From Agromyces cerinus (GTDB lineage Bacteria > Actinomycetota > Actinomycetes > Actinomycetales > Microbacteriaceae): a stretch of DNA of 64,000 nucleotides. A program made the position numbers and the translations under genes. The notes under the pieces were generated by a model that had not been told where the DNA came from, searched no databases, and saw only the letters and a program-made list of their open reading frames with translations. Of this stretch, positions 18,895-28,494 are shown piece by piece. Within the stretch, counting starts at the first letter, position 1. Every line of letters begins with the position of its first letter. The stretch spans positions 1,612,001 through 1,676,000 of the forward strand of contig NZ_JAFBCT010000001.1 of the NCBI RefSeq assembly GCF_016907835.1, given 5' to 3'.

Positions 18895-19233
18895 TCAGGC
18901 GAGCGCCTGCGCCACGCGGCGCACCTCGGCCTTGCGCCCGGCGAGGAGCGCTGCGATCGGCGACGTGCCGAGGCTGTCGTCCTCGGCGAGCATCCACTCG
19001 AGCGCCTCGGCGTCGGTGAAGCCGTTGTCGGCGAGCACGTTCGCCGTTCCGTACAGTTCGGGCAGCGGAGCGTCGTCGCGCAGGAACACCGAGGGCACCT
19101 TGAGCACGCCGTCGACGCGCGCGGCGAGCAGGTGCCGGTCGTCGATGAGTCGACGAATGCGGCTCGGGCTCTGCCCGAGCATCTCGACGAGGTCGGGAAC
19201 GGTCAGCCAGTCGGTTTCGGCAGCATCGGTCAC
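18895..19233 (-). CDS. Rv2175c-like DNA-binding protein
   Basis: This 112-residue winged-helix-type protein resembles mycobacterial Rv2175c, a DNA-binding substrate of the kinase PknL. It has TDWLTVPDLVEMLGQSPSRI (helix-turn-helix), RRLIDDRHLLAARVDG and a C-terminal block GFTDAEALEWMLAEDDSLG ending in KAEVRRVAQALA. The GTG start gives VTDAAETDWLTVP; upstream in-frame sequence is not protein-like. The presumed kinase partner lies 1.5 kb away, read in the opposite direction. Confidence 0.85.
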   Translation of the reverse strand: MTDAAETDWLTVPDLVEMLGQSPSRIRRLIDDRHLLAARVDGVLKVPSVFLRDDAPLPELYGTANVLADNGFTDAEALEWMLAEDDSLGTSPIAALLAGRKAEVRRVAQALA

Positions 19234-19410
19234 ATACCAAGACTGCCACGAGCCGGGCGTCTTGCGGAACCATCGATCGCGACACACCTCAGCAGCCTCA
19301 CTCCGCCCGCTTCGAGAGACTCGCGTCGAGGTGTTTGACTCCCCCAACACGCTATGCGACGGTTGCCGCGGGGGCCCGGGAGCACCAAGCCGGGGCGCAA
19401 GGGGGCAACG

Positions 19411-20688
19411 ATGACGTACGACGCCGAGACCGCGAACGGCCCGGTCGACCATCCGCGCCGGCATGCACGCGACGTGAACGACCGTCGCCGGGGCATCCGT
19501 CGCCTGATCACCCTGCCGCTCGCCGTCGTGTCGACCATCGCGGTCACGCTCGGCATCGCGCAACCCGCAGAGGCGGCGCCGCAGTCGGCCAAGCGCATGC
19601 CCAAGGTGAAGGCCTCGAACGACGGTCCCGTCCGCCATGCCGCCGCATCGACGACCGCCTCCTCCGCTTCCGTGCCGTCGGAGGTGACCGTGGGCGACGG
19701 CGACACGGTGAGCGGCATCGCCGAACGGTACGGCGTGGCGACCGCCGACATCCTCGCGCTCAACGGGCTCGGCTGGTCGAGCCTGATCTTCCCCGGGCAA
19801 CGCCTGGCCCTGCCCGGCAGCGGCACCCCCGCCCCGGCACCGGAGCCCGTCGCCGCCGAACTCACCAGACACACGGTCGTCGCCGGCGACACCATGAGCG
19901 GCATCGCCGCCGCCTACGGCGTCTCACTCGACCAGATGCTGAGTGCCAACGGGCTCGGCCGGCAGAGCCTGATCTTCCCGGGGCAGTCGATCGTGCTGCC
20001 TCCAGGCGGCACGGATGCCGCGGCTCCCGCCTCCGCGACGCCGGCCCCCGCCGCCCCGGCACCGGCTGCGCCGACACCGGCTTCCCCGGCGCCGTCGCGC
20101 GGTGACGTCTACACCGTCGTCGACGGCGACACCCTCTGGGACATCGCCGCGCGGCACGACCTCGACGTCCCGGAACTCGTCGCGATCAACAGCCTCGACG
20201 CCGGAGCGGTGATCCGCGCCGGCCAGGTGCTGCGGGTCGCTCGACCGGTCGCCGCCGTCAGCGTCGCCTCGGTCAGCGTCGCCCTCACCGAGGAGATGCG
20301 CGGCAACGCCCTCATCATCGTCGACGTCGGACGCGCACTCGGGGTGCCCGACCAGGGCATCGTCGTCGCCCTCGCCGCCGCGGCGCAGGAGTCGGGCCTG
20401 AAGAATCCCGAATACGGCGACCACGACTCGCTCGGCCTCTTCCAGCAGCGCCCGAGCCAGGGCTGGGGCACCGTCGAAGAGGTGCTCGACCCGGTGCGCG
20501 CCGCGACCGCGTTCTACGGCGGCGCCGCCAACCCCAATGCCGGACGCACCCGCGGCCTGCTCGACATCCCCGGGTGGGAATCGCTCACCGTGACGCAGGC
20601 CGCGCAGGCAGTGCAGTTGAGCGCGCACCCCGACCACTACGCGAAGTGGGAGTCCTCGGCGCGCGCCTGGCTGTCGGAACTCGGCTGA
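19411..20688 (+). CDS. Secreted LysM protein with lysozyme-like C-terminal domain
   Basis: This 425-residue exported cell-wall protein has a signal or anchor segment at about 31-57, ending AEA/APQ. Three LysM peptidoglycan-binding repeats lie near 92-135, 154-197 and 234-277 (each with VxxGDT and NGL or NSL), joined by Pro/Ala linkers. The C-terminal domain, about 298-425, contains AAAAQESGL (candidate catalytic Glu327), GDHDSLGLFQQRPSQGWG and ATAFYGG, a pattern of actinobacterial transglycosylase-like domains. It probably binds and cuts or remodels peptidoglycan. I chose the ATG with AAGGGGG just upstream; a longer frame from 19354 is possible. It lies just upstream of the PASTA kinase, which also senses cell wall. 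Confidence 0.85.
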   Translation: MTYDAETANGPVDHPRRHARDVNDRRRGIRRLITLPLAVVSTIAVTLGIAQPAEAAPQSAKRMPKVKASNDGPVRHAAASTTASSASVPSEVTVGDGDTVSGIAERYGVATADILALNGLGWSSLIFPGQRLALPGSGTPAPAPEPVAAELTRHTVVAGDTMSGIAAAYGVSLDQMLSANGLGRQSLIFPGQSIVLPPGGTDAAAPASATPAPAAPAPAAPTPASPAPSRGDVYTVVDGDTLWDIAARHDLDVPELVAINSLDAGAVIRAGQVLRVARPVAAVSVASVSVALTEEMRGNALIIVDVGRALGVPDQGIVVALAAAAQESGLKNPEYGDHDSLGLFQQRPSQGWGTVEEVLDPVRAATAFYGGAANPNAGRTRGLLDIPGWESLTVTQAAQAVQLSAHPDHYAKWESSARAWLSELG

Positions 20689-20768
20689 CCGGGGTCGCCG
20701 AGCATCACGATGGGGTTGCGATCGGCGCGCCGTCGGCGTTTGCAACGGTTGCGGCATATAGCTCTTCG

Positions 20769-20774
20769 TAGACT
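20769..20774 (+). promoter_or_regulatory. -10 box TAGACT, 6 nt before the PASTA kinase start
   Basis: TAGACT followed by CTCAGA and then GTG; no ribosome site lies between, so a leaderless transcript is likely. Confidence 0.45.
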
Positions 20775-20780
20775 CTCAGA

Positions 20781-22709
20781 GTGACCACTGCGCCTGTCGA
20801 CCCCATGATCGGCCGTCTCATCGACGGCCGCTATCAGGTGCGCTCCCGGATCGCCCGCGGCGGCATGGCCACGGTGTACCTCGCGACCGACCTGCGCCTC
20901 GAGCGCCGCGTCGCGATCAAGATCATGCACGGCCACCTCGCCGACGACAACACCTTCAAGACCCGGTTCGTGCAAGAGGCCCGCTCGGCCGCGCGTCTCG
21001 CGCACCCGAACGTCGTGAACGTGTTCGACCAGGGCCAAGACGCCGACATGGCCTACCTCGTCATGGAGTACCTGCCCGGCATCACCCTGCGCGAACTGCT
21101 GAAGGACTACAAGAAGCTCACCCCCGAGCAGACCGTCGACATCATGGACGCCGTGCTCGCCGGACTCGCCGCCGCGCACAAGGCGGGCATCGTGCACCGC
21201 GACCTGAAGCCCGAGAACGTGCTGCTCGCCGATGACGGGCGCATCAAGCTCGGGGACTTCGGGCTCGCCCGTGCCGCAAGCGCCAACACGGCCACCGGTC
21301 AGGCGCTGCTCGGCACGATCGCCTACCTCTCCCCCGAACTCGTGACCCGCGGCGTGGCAGATGCCCGCAGCGACATCTACGCGGTCGGCATCATGATGTA
21401 CGAGATGCTCACCGGCGAGCAGCCCTACGTGGGCGAGGCGCCGATGGCCATCGCCTACCAGCACGCGAACGACCAGGTGCCGACGCCGAGCTCGAAGAAC
21501 CCGGCGGTTCCCGTCGAGCTCGACGAGCTCGTGCTCTGGGCCACGAACCGCGACCCCGAGGCGCGCCCGAACGACGCCCGCGAGATGCTCGAGCGCCTGC
21601 GCGAGGTCGAGCCGGAGATCCGTGCATCGCATCGTCCCCTGCAGACGCAGGCGACGATGGTGCTTCCGGGTGGCGCGTTGCCGGGCACGGCGGTGACCGC
21701 CGAGACGCGCGTGCTCGGCGCGGGCGCGGCGCCCGTCGCGGCGACGGCGACCCTCGAGGCATCCGACGGCGACGACACCGAGGCGCTCGCGAAGAGCGCC
21801 GAGCGCCGCAAGCGCCGCGGCTACTGGATCATCGCCCTCGTGCTCCTGCTGACCGGGCTCGCAGCGGGCACCGGCTGGTACTTCGGCGCGGGCCCCGGCG
21901 CCCTCGCTCCCGTGCCCGCGACGGCGAACCTCGCCCCCGCCGCCGCGACCGCCGCGCTCGAGAAGGCCGGTTTCTCGGTCGAGCCCGCCGAACGCAACGA
22001 CCCCGTCATCGAGAAGGGCAAGGTGTCGGGCACCGACCCCGAGGCAGGCGAACAGGCGCAACGCGGCTCGACCGTCACGCTCTACGTCTCACAGGGCCCG
22101 CAGATACTGCCCGTCCCCGAGGTTCGAGGCGCGCCGTCGGCCGACGCGCGTGCGACGTTGAAGGACTTCACCGTCGTCGATCCGAACGTGCTCCAGTTCT
22201 CCGATGACGTCGCCGCCGACACGGTCATCGACGTGCTCGATGCCGACGGCAAGTCGGTCGGCGCCGAGTACCCCGAGCTCGGCGAGCTGACGCTCGTGGT
22301 CTCCGCCGGCCCGATCCCGAACGTCATCGCGATGCCCAGCGCCGATGCGGAGGCCGCGCTCACCAAGGCCGGGTTGAAGTTCGCCTACCTCGACTCCGTC
22401 TTCGACAACTCGGGCGAGATCGCCGACGGCAGCGTCGTCGCCGCAGAGCCGACGACCGAGGTCGTGCGACAGGGCGACACGATCAACCTGACGCTCTCGA
22501 AGGGTCAAGACCTCGTCGAGGTGCCAGACGTCGTCGGCAAGACCATGACCGAAGCGAAGGCCGAACTCGAGAAGGCCGAATTCGACGTCAGCTACAGCCT
22601 GCCCGACCTCTTCCTCGATCTGGCGACGGTCACGTCGTCTGACCCTCCCGCCGGAGAGAAGCGCGTGCGCGGATCGACCATCACGATCGTCGGTCAGCTC
22701 ACGCTCTGA
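20781..22709 (+). CDS. PASTA-domain Ser/Thr protein kinase (PknL/PknB type)
   Basis: This membrane kinase phosphorylates cell-wall and division proteins in response to peptidoglycan or lipid II. The 642-residue protein has a complete kinase domain: glycine loop IARGGMATVYLA, Lys47 in VAIK, HRDLKPENVL with Asp141 and DFG at 159-161. One transmembrane helix spans about 347-368. Four extracellular PASTA repeats follow at about 374-438, 442-509, 511-574 and 577-641. From memory, its place beside the Rv2175c-like gene matches pknL (Rv2176), although M. tuberculosis PknL, as I recall, lacks PASTA repeats. The FHA protein at 35.8-36.3 kb is a plausible substrate. Confidence 0.94.
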   Translation: MTTAPVDPMIGRLIDGRYQVRSRIARGGMATVYLATDLRLERRVAIKIMHGHLADDNTFKTRFVQEARSAARLAHPNVVNVFDQGQDADMAYLVMEYLPGITLRELLKDYKKLTPEQTVDIMDAVLAGLAAAHKAGIVHRDLKPENVLLADDGRIKLGDFGLARAASANTATGQALLGTIAYLSPELVTRGVADARSDIYAVGIMMYEMLTGEQPYVGEAPMAIAYQHANDQVPTPSSKNPAVPVELDELVLWATNRDPEARPNDAREMLERLREVEPEIRASHRPLQTQATMVLPGGALPGTAVTAETRVLGAGAAPVAATATLEASDGDDTEALAKSAERRKRRGYWIIALVLLLTGLAAGTGWYFGAGPGALAPVPATANLAPAAATAALEKAGFSVEPAERNDPVIEKGKVSGTDPEAGEQAQRGSTVTLYVSQGPQILPVPEVRGAPSADARATLKDFTVVDPNVLQFSDDVAADTVIDVLDADGKSVGAEYPELGELTLVVSAGPIPNVIAMPSADAEAALTKAGLKFAYLDSVFDNSGEIADGSVVAAEPTTEVVRQGDTINLTLSKGQDLVEVPDVVGKTMTEAKAELEKAEFDVSYSLPDLFLDLATVTSSDPPAGEKRVRGSTITIVGQLTL

Positions 22710-22741
22710 GCCCGACGCTTCGGCCGATGAGCCCGAGACAT

Positions 22742-22779
22742 GCAGAACGGCGGATGCCCCGGGGCATCCGCCGTTCTGC
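22742..22779. terminator. Bidirectional terminator between kinase and DAHP synthase genes
   Basis: A perfect 19-bp inverted repeat (22742-22760 and 22761-22779) with no spare loop bases lies between two convergent genes. It lacks a T-run. Confidence 0.7.
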
Positions 22780-22797
22780 GTCTCGATCGTGTCCGCG

Positions 22798-24168
22798 TCA
22801 GCGCGCCGCGAGCTCCTCGGCCACGAGGAACGCGAGCTCGAGCGACTGCATGTGGTTCAGCCGCGGGTCGCACAGCGACTCGTATCGCGTGGCCAGCGTC
22901 TCCTCGTCGATGTGCTCCGAGCCGCCGAGGCACTCGGTGACGTCGTCGCCCGTGAGCTCGACGTGGATGCCGCCCGGGTGCGTGCCCGCGTCGCGATGCG
23001 CCTCGAAGAAGCCCTTGACCTCGTCGACCACGTCGTCGAACCGACGCGTCTTGTAGCCGTTGGGCGTCGTGATGCCGTTGCCGTGCATGGGGTCGGTGAC
23101 CCACAGCGGGCTCGCGTCGCTCGCCTTGATCGCCTCGAGCAGGGGCGGCAGCGCGTCACGGATCTTGCCGGCGCCCATACGGGTGATGAAGGTGAGTCGA
23201 CCCGGCTCGCGCTCGGGGTCGAGCTTCTCGACGAGTTCGAGCATCGTCTCGGGCGTAGTCGTCGGGCCGAGCTTCACACCGATCGGGTTGCGCACGCGCG
23301 AGAGGAAGTCGACGTGCGCGCCGTCGAGTTCACGGGTGCGCTCGCCGATCCAGATGAAGTGGCTCGAGGTGTCGTACGGGGTGCCCGTACGCGAGTCGAT
23401 GCGGGTCATGGGGCGCTCGTAGTCCATGAGCAGGCCCTCGTGGCCCGTGTAGAACTCCGTGTGCTTGATCGCCTCGAAGTCGGCGCCGCACGCCTCCATG
23501 AACTTGATCGCTCGGTCGATCTCGCGAGCCATGTTCTCGTAGCGGGCGTTCGCCGGGTTCGAGGCGAAGCCCTGGTTCCACGAGTGCACCTGGCGGAGGT
23601 CGGCGAAGCCGCCCTGCGTGAACGCCCGGATGAGGTTCAGCGTCGAGGCCGCCGTGTGGTACCCCTTGATCAGCCGGTTGGGATCGGCCGCACGCGACTC
23701 GGGGGTGAAGTCGTAGCCGTTCACGATGTCACCGCGGTACGCGGGCAGCGTGACGTCGCCGCGCGTCTCGGTGTCGCTCGAACGGGGCTTGGCGAACTGC
23801 CCTGCCATACGGCCCATCTTCACGACCGGCATCGATGCGCCGTACGTGAGCACGACCGCCATCTGCAGCACGGTCTTCACGCGGTTGCGGATCTGGTCGG
23901 CCGTCGCGCCCGCGAAGGTCTCGGCGCAGTCGCCGCCCTGCAGCAGGAACGCCTCGCCGCGCGAGGCTGCTGCGAGTCGGTCGCGGAGCGTGTCGACCTC
24001 GCCGGCGAAGACGAGCGGCGGCAGCGTCGCGAGCTCGGCGGATGCCGCGTGCGCGGCCTCGACGTCGGGCCAGGTCGGCTGCTGCTTGATGGGGAGGGTG
24101 CGCCAATAGTCGAGGCCGGCAATCACGGAGGGATCTGCATTCACGACCGGCTCGACGAGCTGTACCAC
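22798..24168 (-). CDS. aroG: Class II DAHP synthase
   Basis: This enzyme condenses phosphoenolpyruvate and erythrose 4-phosphate to DAHP, the first step of the shikimate pathway. The 456-residue class II (plant-like) protein has GLDYWRTLPIKQQPTWPD, GEAFLLQGGDCAETFAGAT, VKMGRMAGQFAKPRSS, PAYRGDIVNGYDFT and DPMHGNGITTPNGYKTR. I chose the GTG giving VVQLVEPVVNADPS, with AGGA upstream; a longer frame to 24228 adds only an Arg-rich stretch. The neighbour order kinase then aroG also occurs in mycobacteria (Rv2178c). Confidence 0.95.
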   Translation of the reverse strand: MVQLVEPVVNADPSVIAGLDYWRTLPIKQQPTWPDVEAAHAASAELATLPPLVFAGEVDTLRDRLAAASRGEAFLLQGGDCAETFAGATADQIRNRVKTVLQMAVVLTYGASMPVVKMGRMAGQFAKPRSSDTETRGDVTLPAYRGDIVNGYDFTPESRAADPNRLIKGYHTAASTLNLIRAFTQGGFADLRQVHSWNQGFASNPANARYENMAREIDRAIKFMEACGADFEAIKHTEFYTGHEGLLMDYERPMTRIDSRTGTPYDTSSHFIWIGERTRELDGAHVDFLSRVRNPIGVKLGPTTTPETMLELVEKLDPEREPGRLTFITRMGAGKIRDALPPLLEAIKASDASPLWVTDPMHGNGITTPNGYKTRRFDDVVDEVKGFFEAHRDAGTHPGGIHVELTGDDVTECLGGSEHIDEETLATRYESLCDPRLNHMQSLELAFLVAEELAAR

Positions 24169-24250
24169 GGGGAACGTCCTGAGGGTTCGGGGCGCACGAC
24201 GGCGCCGAAAAGAGAAACGGCGACGCACGTCGCGTCCCCGCGGAATGAGC

Positions 24251-24940
24251 CTATCGCGATTGCGAGGCCCGCTTCTCCTTCACCGAACTGGCGTACACGT
24301 CGACGTACTCCTGGCCGCTCAGACCGCGCAGGTCGTAGACGAGTTCGTCCGTCACGGAACGCAACACGAACCGATCCCCCTCGAGTCCCTCGAAACGACT
24401 GAAGTCCACCGGCTCGCCGAGGATGATGCCGATGCGCCGCACCTTGGGCAGACGCGAGCCGATCGGCATGACGTGCTCGGTGCCGATCATCGCGACGGGG
24501 ATCACCGGGACGCCCGCTTCGAGCACCATGCGTGCGACGCCCGTGCGCCCGCGGTAGAGCTTGCCGTCGGGGCTGCGAGTGCCCTCGGGGTAGATGCCGA
24601 GGATCTTGCCCTCGCCGAGTACCCGGAGACCCGTTTCGAGCGACGCCTCGGAGGCCTTGCCGCCCGAACGGTCGATCGGCAGCTGGCCGGCCGCCTGGAA
24701 GAAGACCTTCGTCGCCCAGCCCTTGAGGCCCTTGCCCGTGAAGTACTCGCTCTTGGCGAGGAAGACGACCGGACGGTCGACGATCAGCGGCAGGAAGATC
24801 GAGTCGATGAACGAGAGGTGGTTCGAGGCGAGCACGACCGCGCCCTCTTTCGGCACGTTCTCGAGGCCGACGACCCACGGCCGGAAGATCGAGAGGAGGA
24901 TCGGACCGATCACGAGGTTCTTCATGATCCAGTAGAACAA
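24251..24940 (-). CDS. 1-acyl-sn-glycerol-3-phosphate acyltransferase family protein
   Basis: This PlsC-type membrane-associated enzyme acylates lysophosphatidate or a related lipid. The 229-residue protein has the catalytic HX4D motif in SNHLSFIDS (His41, Asp46) and the substrate motif YPEGTRS (EGTR at 119-122). VIPVAMIGTEHVMP follows. The start appears to be TTG, because GGGGGAG lies 5 nt before it; an ATG five codons later is too far from that site. From memory, the homologous gene in M. tuberculosis is Rv2182c. Exact acyl acceptor is unknown. Confidence 0.9.
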   Translation of the reverse strand: MFYWIMKNLVIGPILLSIFRPWVVGLENVPKEGAVVLASNHLSFIDSIFLPLIVDRPVVFLAKSEYFTGKGLKGWATKVFFQAAGQLPIDRSGGKASEASLETGLRVLGEGKILGIYPEGTRSPDGKLYRGRTGVARMVLEAGVPVIPVAMIGTEHVMPIGSRLPKVRRIGIILGEPVDFSRFEGLEGDRFVLRSVTDELVYDLRGLSGQEYVDVYASSVKEKRASQSR

Positions 24941-24990
24941 CGGACTCCCCCTTCCCTCTTCAGCACCGACTCAGCCTAGCGTCGCGGGAC

Positions 24991-25947
24991 TCAGGCGTGC
25001 TCGGCGACCCACACGCGGGCGAGGTCGGCCGCGCCGACCACTCCGGCGTCGTTGACGAGTTCGGCGATCACGAAGTCGGGCTCGGGGTGATAGCCGCGGG
25101 CCGGCAGGTGCTCGAGGTACGCGGCACGGATCGGCTCCAGCAGGAGCTCGCCCGCCACGGCCACGCCGCCTCCGAAGACGAAGCGCTGCGGATCGAGCAC
25201 TGCCGAGAGGCTCGCCGCGGCCTGGCCGAGCCAGTGCCCGAGCTGCCGCAGGGCCGCGATGGCGCCGGCATCGCCCGCGGCGATCAACTCGCCGACGAGG
25301 CGACCGTCGAGCTCGCCGTGCTCGGATCGCACGCGCGCCAGGCCCTGACCGATGCCGCCGGCATCGGCGATCTCGTTCGCCATGCGCAGCAGCGCGCGGC
25401 CGGAACCGTACTGTTCGATGCATCCGCGCTGCCCGCACCCGCACGCGAGGCCATCGGGAACGACGCGCAGGTGGCCGAGCTCGGCTCCCGCGCCGAAGCC
25501 GCCGCGGAACAGGCGGTCGCCGGCGACGATCGCGCCACCGACGCCGGTGCCGATGGTGAGCATGACCATGTCGCTCACGAGACGCCCGGCACCGAAGCGG
25601 AACTCCGCCCAGCCTGCCGCATTGGCGTCGTTGTCGACGATGACGGCCGTGCCGACCCGCGCCTCGAGCTTCTCGCGGAAGGGCTCGTTGCGCCAGTCGA
25701 TGTTGGGCGCGTAGTAGACCGTGGACTGCGCCGCGTCGACGAAGCCCGCTGCTGCGACGCCGATCGCGACGATCTCCTCTTCTGCGCGAGCGCGGAGCGA
25801 CTCGATCATCTGCACGACCGCGTCTTCGAGGAGCGTCGAGTCTCCGGCGGGCGTCGGGACGCGGTCGCTGGCGACGATGTTGCCGAGCTGGTCGACGATC
25901 GCGCCGGCGATCTTCGTTCCACCGATGTCGATACCGATCGCATGCAC
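24991..25947 (-). CDS. ROK family glucokinase
   Basis: This sugar kinase of the ROK family most likely phosphorylates glucose in the cytoplasm. The 318-residue protein begins with the ATP motif IGIDIGGTKIAGAIVDQ. It has IGTGVGGAIVAGDRLFRG, HLRVVPDGLACGCGQRGCIE (ROK zinc-binding cysteines CGCGxxGCxE) and FGGGVAVAGELLLEP. No N-terminal helix-turn-helix is present, so it is an enzyme rather than a ROK repressor. The start is GTG with AAAGG about 11 nt upstream. It is divergent from the acyl-CoA ligase gene across about 150 nt. Confidence 0.92.
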   Translation of the reverse strand: MHAIGIDIGGTKIAGAIVDQLGNIVASDRVPTPAGDSTLLEDAVVQMIESLRARAEEEIVAIGVAAAGFVDAAQSTVYYAPNIDWRNEPFREKLEARVGTAVIVDNDANAAGWAEFRFGAGRLVSDMVMLTIGTGVGGAIVAGDRLFRGGFGAGAELGHLRVVPDGLACGCGQRGCIEQYGSGRALLRMANEIADAGGIGQGLARVRSEHGELDGRLVGELIAAGDAGAIAALRQLGHWLGQAAASLSAVLDPQRFVFGGGVAVAGELLLEPIRAAYLEHLPARGYHPEPDFVIAELVNDAGVVGAADLARVWVAEHA

Positions 25948-26099
25948 CGGAAGGCTGCCTTTCAGAAGGGGGAAGAAGCGTGATGGAGCTGAGACCTGGG
26001 TCGGTCGCGAGCAACGACTAGAGTGTAATCGACCCCAATGCCGAGGTTCGCGCTGGTGCCCGAGCCGCGTGCAACCCTCCCGGTGCCGAAGGAGCTACC

Positions 26100-27932
26100 G
26101 TGATCGAATTCGCTACCCCACCTGTGGTCGCTGCCGACCCTGAAGCGAACACCACAGATCTGCTCGTCGATCGCGTCGCCGCGACGCCCGACTCCGTGCT
26201 GTTCTCACTCCCGACCGCCGACGGCGGCTGGTCGCCGGTGACGACGAAGGAGTTCTACGACCAGGTGATCGCCCTCGCGAAGGGCCTCGTCGCCGCCGGC
26301 ATCCAGCCGGGCGACAAGATCGGCCTGATGTGCAAGACCCGCTACGAGTGGACGCTGATCGACTTCGCGACCTGGTTCGCGGGCGCCGTGCTGGTGCCGA
26401 TCTACGAGACGAGCTCGCCCTCGCAGGTGCGGTGGAACCTCAGCGATTCGGGCGCCATCGGCGTCATCGTCGAAACGCCCGACCACTTCGCCCGGTTCGA
26501 CGAGGTGCACCCCGACCTCCCCGCCATCCGGGGCGTCTGGCAGATCGACCTCGGCGACCTCGACAAGCTCGTCGCCGGCGGCACCGAGGTCCCCGACGAG
26601 GAGATCGAGCGACGTCGCAATCTCGCGGTCGGCTCCGACATCGCGACGCTCATCTACACTTCGGGCTCGACCGGCAAGCCCAAGGGCTGCGTGCTGACGC
26701 ACTCGAACTTCGTCGAGCTCTCCCGCAACGCCGCGGTCGCACTCGACGAGGTCGTGCTCGACCCCAACGGCGCCTCCACGCTTCTCTTCATCACCACGGC
26801 GCACGTGTTCGCCCGTTTCATCGCGGTGCTGTCGGTGCACGCCGGAGTGCGCGTGGGGCACCAGGCCGACACGAAGCAGTTGCTGCCCTCGCTCGCGAGC
26901 TTCAAGCCGACCTTCCTCCTCGCCGTGCCCCGCGTGTTCGAGAAGGTCTACAACGCGTCCGAGCAGAAGGCCGAAGCCGGCGGCAAGGGCAAGATCTTCC
27001 GCGCCGCCGCCGAGACCGCCGTGGCGTACTCCATGGCCAAAGAGGCGGGCTCGGTGCCGCTCGGCCTCAAGCTCAAGTTCAAGGTGCTCGACACGCTCGT
27101 GCTGTCGAAGCTCCGGGCGGCCATGGGCGGCAACGTCAAGTACGCCGTGTCGGGCTCCGCCCCGCTCGGTCCGCGACTCGGTCACTTCTATCACGCGCTC
27201 GGCATCACGATCCTCGAGGGCTACGGCCTCACCGAGTCGACCGCGCCCGCCACGGTGAACCTGGCCAGCAAGTCGAAGATCGGCACCGTCGGCCCCACGC
27301 TCCCGGGCGTCGCTGTACGACTCGCCGACGATGGAGAGGTGCAGATCAAGGGCATCGACGTCTTCAAGGAGTACTGGAAGAACCCCGAGGCGACGGCCGA
27401 GGCGTTCGACGGCGAATGGTTCAAGACCGGTGACATCGGCTCCTTCGACGCCGACGGATTCCTCACCATCACCGGCCGCAAGAAAGAGATCATCGTCACG
27501 GCCGGAGGCAAGAACGTCTCCCCCGCCGCGCTCGAAGACCCCATCCGCGCGAACCCGCTCGTCGGTCAGGTCGTCGTCGTCGGCGACAAGAAGCCGTTCA
27601 TCTCGGCGCTCATCACGCTCGACCCCGAGATGCTCCCGGTGTGGCTCAACAACAACGGCGAGGATGCCGGCATGTCGATCGACGAGGCCACCGTCAACCC
27701 GGCGGTGCTCGCCGAGGTGCAGCGTGCCATCGACGCCGCCAACGAGACGGTCTCGCGCGCGGAGTCGATCCGCAAGTTCACCATCCTCCCGACCGAGCTC
27801 ACCGAAGCCAGCGGCCACCTGACGCCGAAGCTCAGCATCAAGCGCAACATCATCCTCGAGGACTTCAGCCCGAACATCGAGGCGATGTACTCCGGCGCTC
27901 CCGCGACCGAGGGCCACTCGATCGTGCACTGA
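26100..27932 (+). CDS. Long-chain acyl-CoA synthetase (AMP-forming)
   Basis: This enzyme activates long-chain fatty acids to acyl-CoA through an acyl-adenylate. The 610-residue ANL protein has the P-loop LIYTSGSTGKPKGCVLTHSN, the linker EGYGLTESTAP, the adenylate-binding WFKTGDIGSFDADGFL and the hinge RKKEIIVTAGGKNVSP. The bacterial FadD15-type layout matches well. The start is GTG with AAGGAG 5-6 nt upstream. A strong bidirectional terminator lies just after the stop. Confidence 0.93.
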   Translation: MIEFATPPVVAADPEANTTDLLVDRVAATPDSVLFSLPTADGGWSPVTTKEFYDQVIALAKGLVAAGIQPGDKIGLMCKTRYEWTLIDFATWFAGAVLVPIYETSSPSQVRWNLSDSGAIGVIVETPDHFARFDEVHPDLPAIRGVWQIDLGDLDKLVAGGTEVPDEEIERRRNLAVGSDIATLIYTSGSTGKPKGCVLTHSNFVELSRNAAVALDEVVLDPNGASTLLFITTAHVFARFIAVLSVHAGVRVGHQADTKQLLPSLASFKPTFLLAVPRVFEKVYNASEQKAEAGGKGKIFRAAAETAVAYSMAKEAGSVPLGLKLKFKVLDTLVLSKLRAAMGGNVKYAVSGSAPLGPRLGHFYHALGITILEGYGLTESTAPATVNLASKSKIGTVGPTLPGVAVRLADDGEVQIKGIDVFKEYWKNPEATAEAFDGEWFKTGDIGSFDADGFLTITGRKKEIIVTAGGKNVSPAALEDPIRANPLVGQVVVVGDKKPFISALITLDPEMLPVWLNNNGEDAGMSIDEATVNPAVLAEVQRAIDAANETVSRAESIRKFTILPTELTEASGHLTPKLSIKRNIILEDFSPNIEAMYSGAPATEGHSIVH

Positions 27933-27941
27933 GCCGTTCAC

Positions 27942-27984
27942 GCATGACGAAGGCCCCACGGATTCCGCGGGGCCTTCGTCATGC
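27942..27984. terminator. Bidirectional terminator after the acyl-CoA ligase and def genes
   Basis: Arms 27942-27957 and 27969-27984 are perfectly complementary over 16 bp; inner pairing extends the stem to about 20 bp with an ATT loop. It separates convergent genes. Confidence 0.8.
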
Positions 27985-27993
27985 GATCGAAGC

Positions 27994-28482
27994 TCAGAAC
28001 CAGTCCGACTCGCGCACCTCTTTCATCGCGAGGCGACGTTCGTCCTTCTCGAGGCGATCGAGGTAGAGCAGCCCGTCGAGGTGGTCGGTCTCGTGCTGCA
28101 GCGCCTGGGCCATGAGCCCGGTGCCCGACAGCTCGATCTCGTTGCCGTCGAGGTCGATGCCCCGCACTCGCGCGAACGGATGCCGCGGGGTCTTGTGCCA
28201 GAGACCGGGCACCGAGAGGCATCCCTCGTCGATCAGTTCCGTGTCGCCCGATACCTCGAGCTCGGGATTCAGGATGTACCCGACCTCACCGTCGACGTTG
28301 TAGCTGAACGCGCGCAGGTTCACGCCGATCTGGGACGCCGCGACTCCCGCCCGTCCAGGCAGCCTGACGCTGTCGATCAGATCGGCGACGAGCCCGCGCA
28401 CGCGATCGTCGACCTGTTCGACGGGGGCGGAGACGGTCTTCAAGACGGGGTCGCCGAACAGGCGAATGGGACGTTCGGGCAA
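27994..28482 (-). CDS. def: Peptide deformylase
   Basis: This metalloenzyme removes the formyl group from the N-terminal methionine of new proteins. The 162-residue protein has all three motifs: [12 protein letters not shown] (usual GxGLAAxQ), EGCLSVPG with metal ligand Cys88, and QHETDHLDG with His130, Glu131 and His134. The start is probably TTG, supported by GGAG about 6 nt upstream. The gene follows the MinD-like gene by 12 nt and so forms one operon with it. Confidence 0.93.
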   Translation of the reverse strand: MPERPIRLFGDPVLKTVSAPVEQVDDRVRGLVADLIDSVRLPGRAGVAASQIGVNLRAFSYNVDGEVGYILNPELEVSGDTELIDEGCLSVPGLWHKTPRHPFARVRGIDLDGNEIELSGTGLMAQALQHETDHLDGLLYLDRLEKDERRLAMKEVRESDWF

Positions 28483-28494
28483 GGGTTCTCCGTT

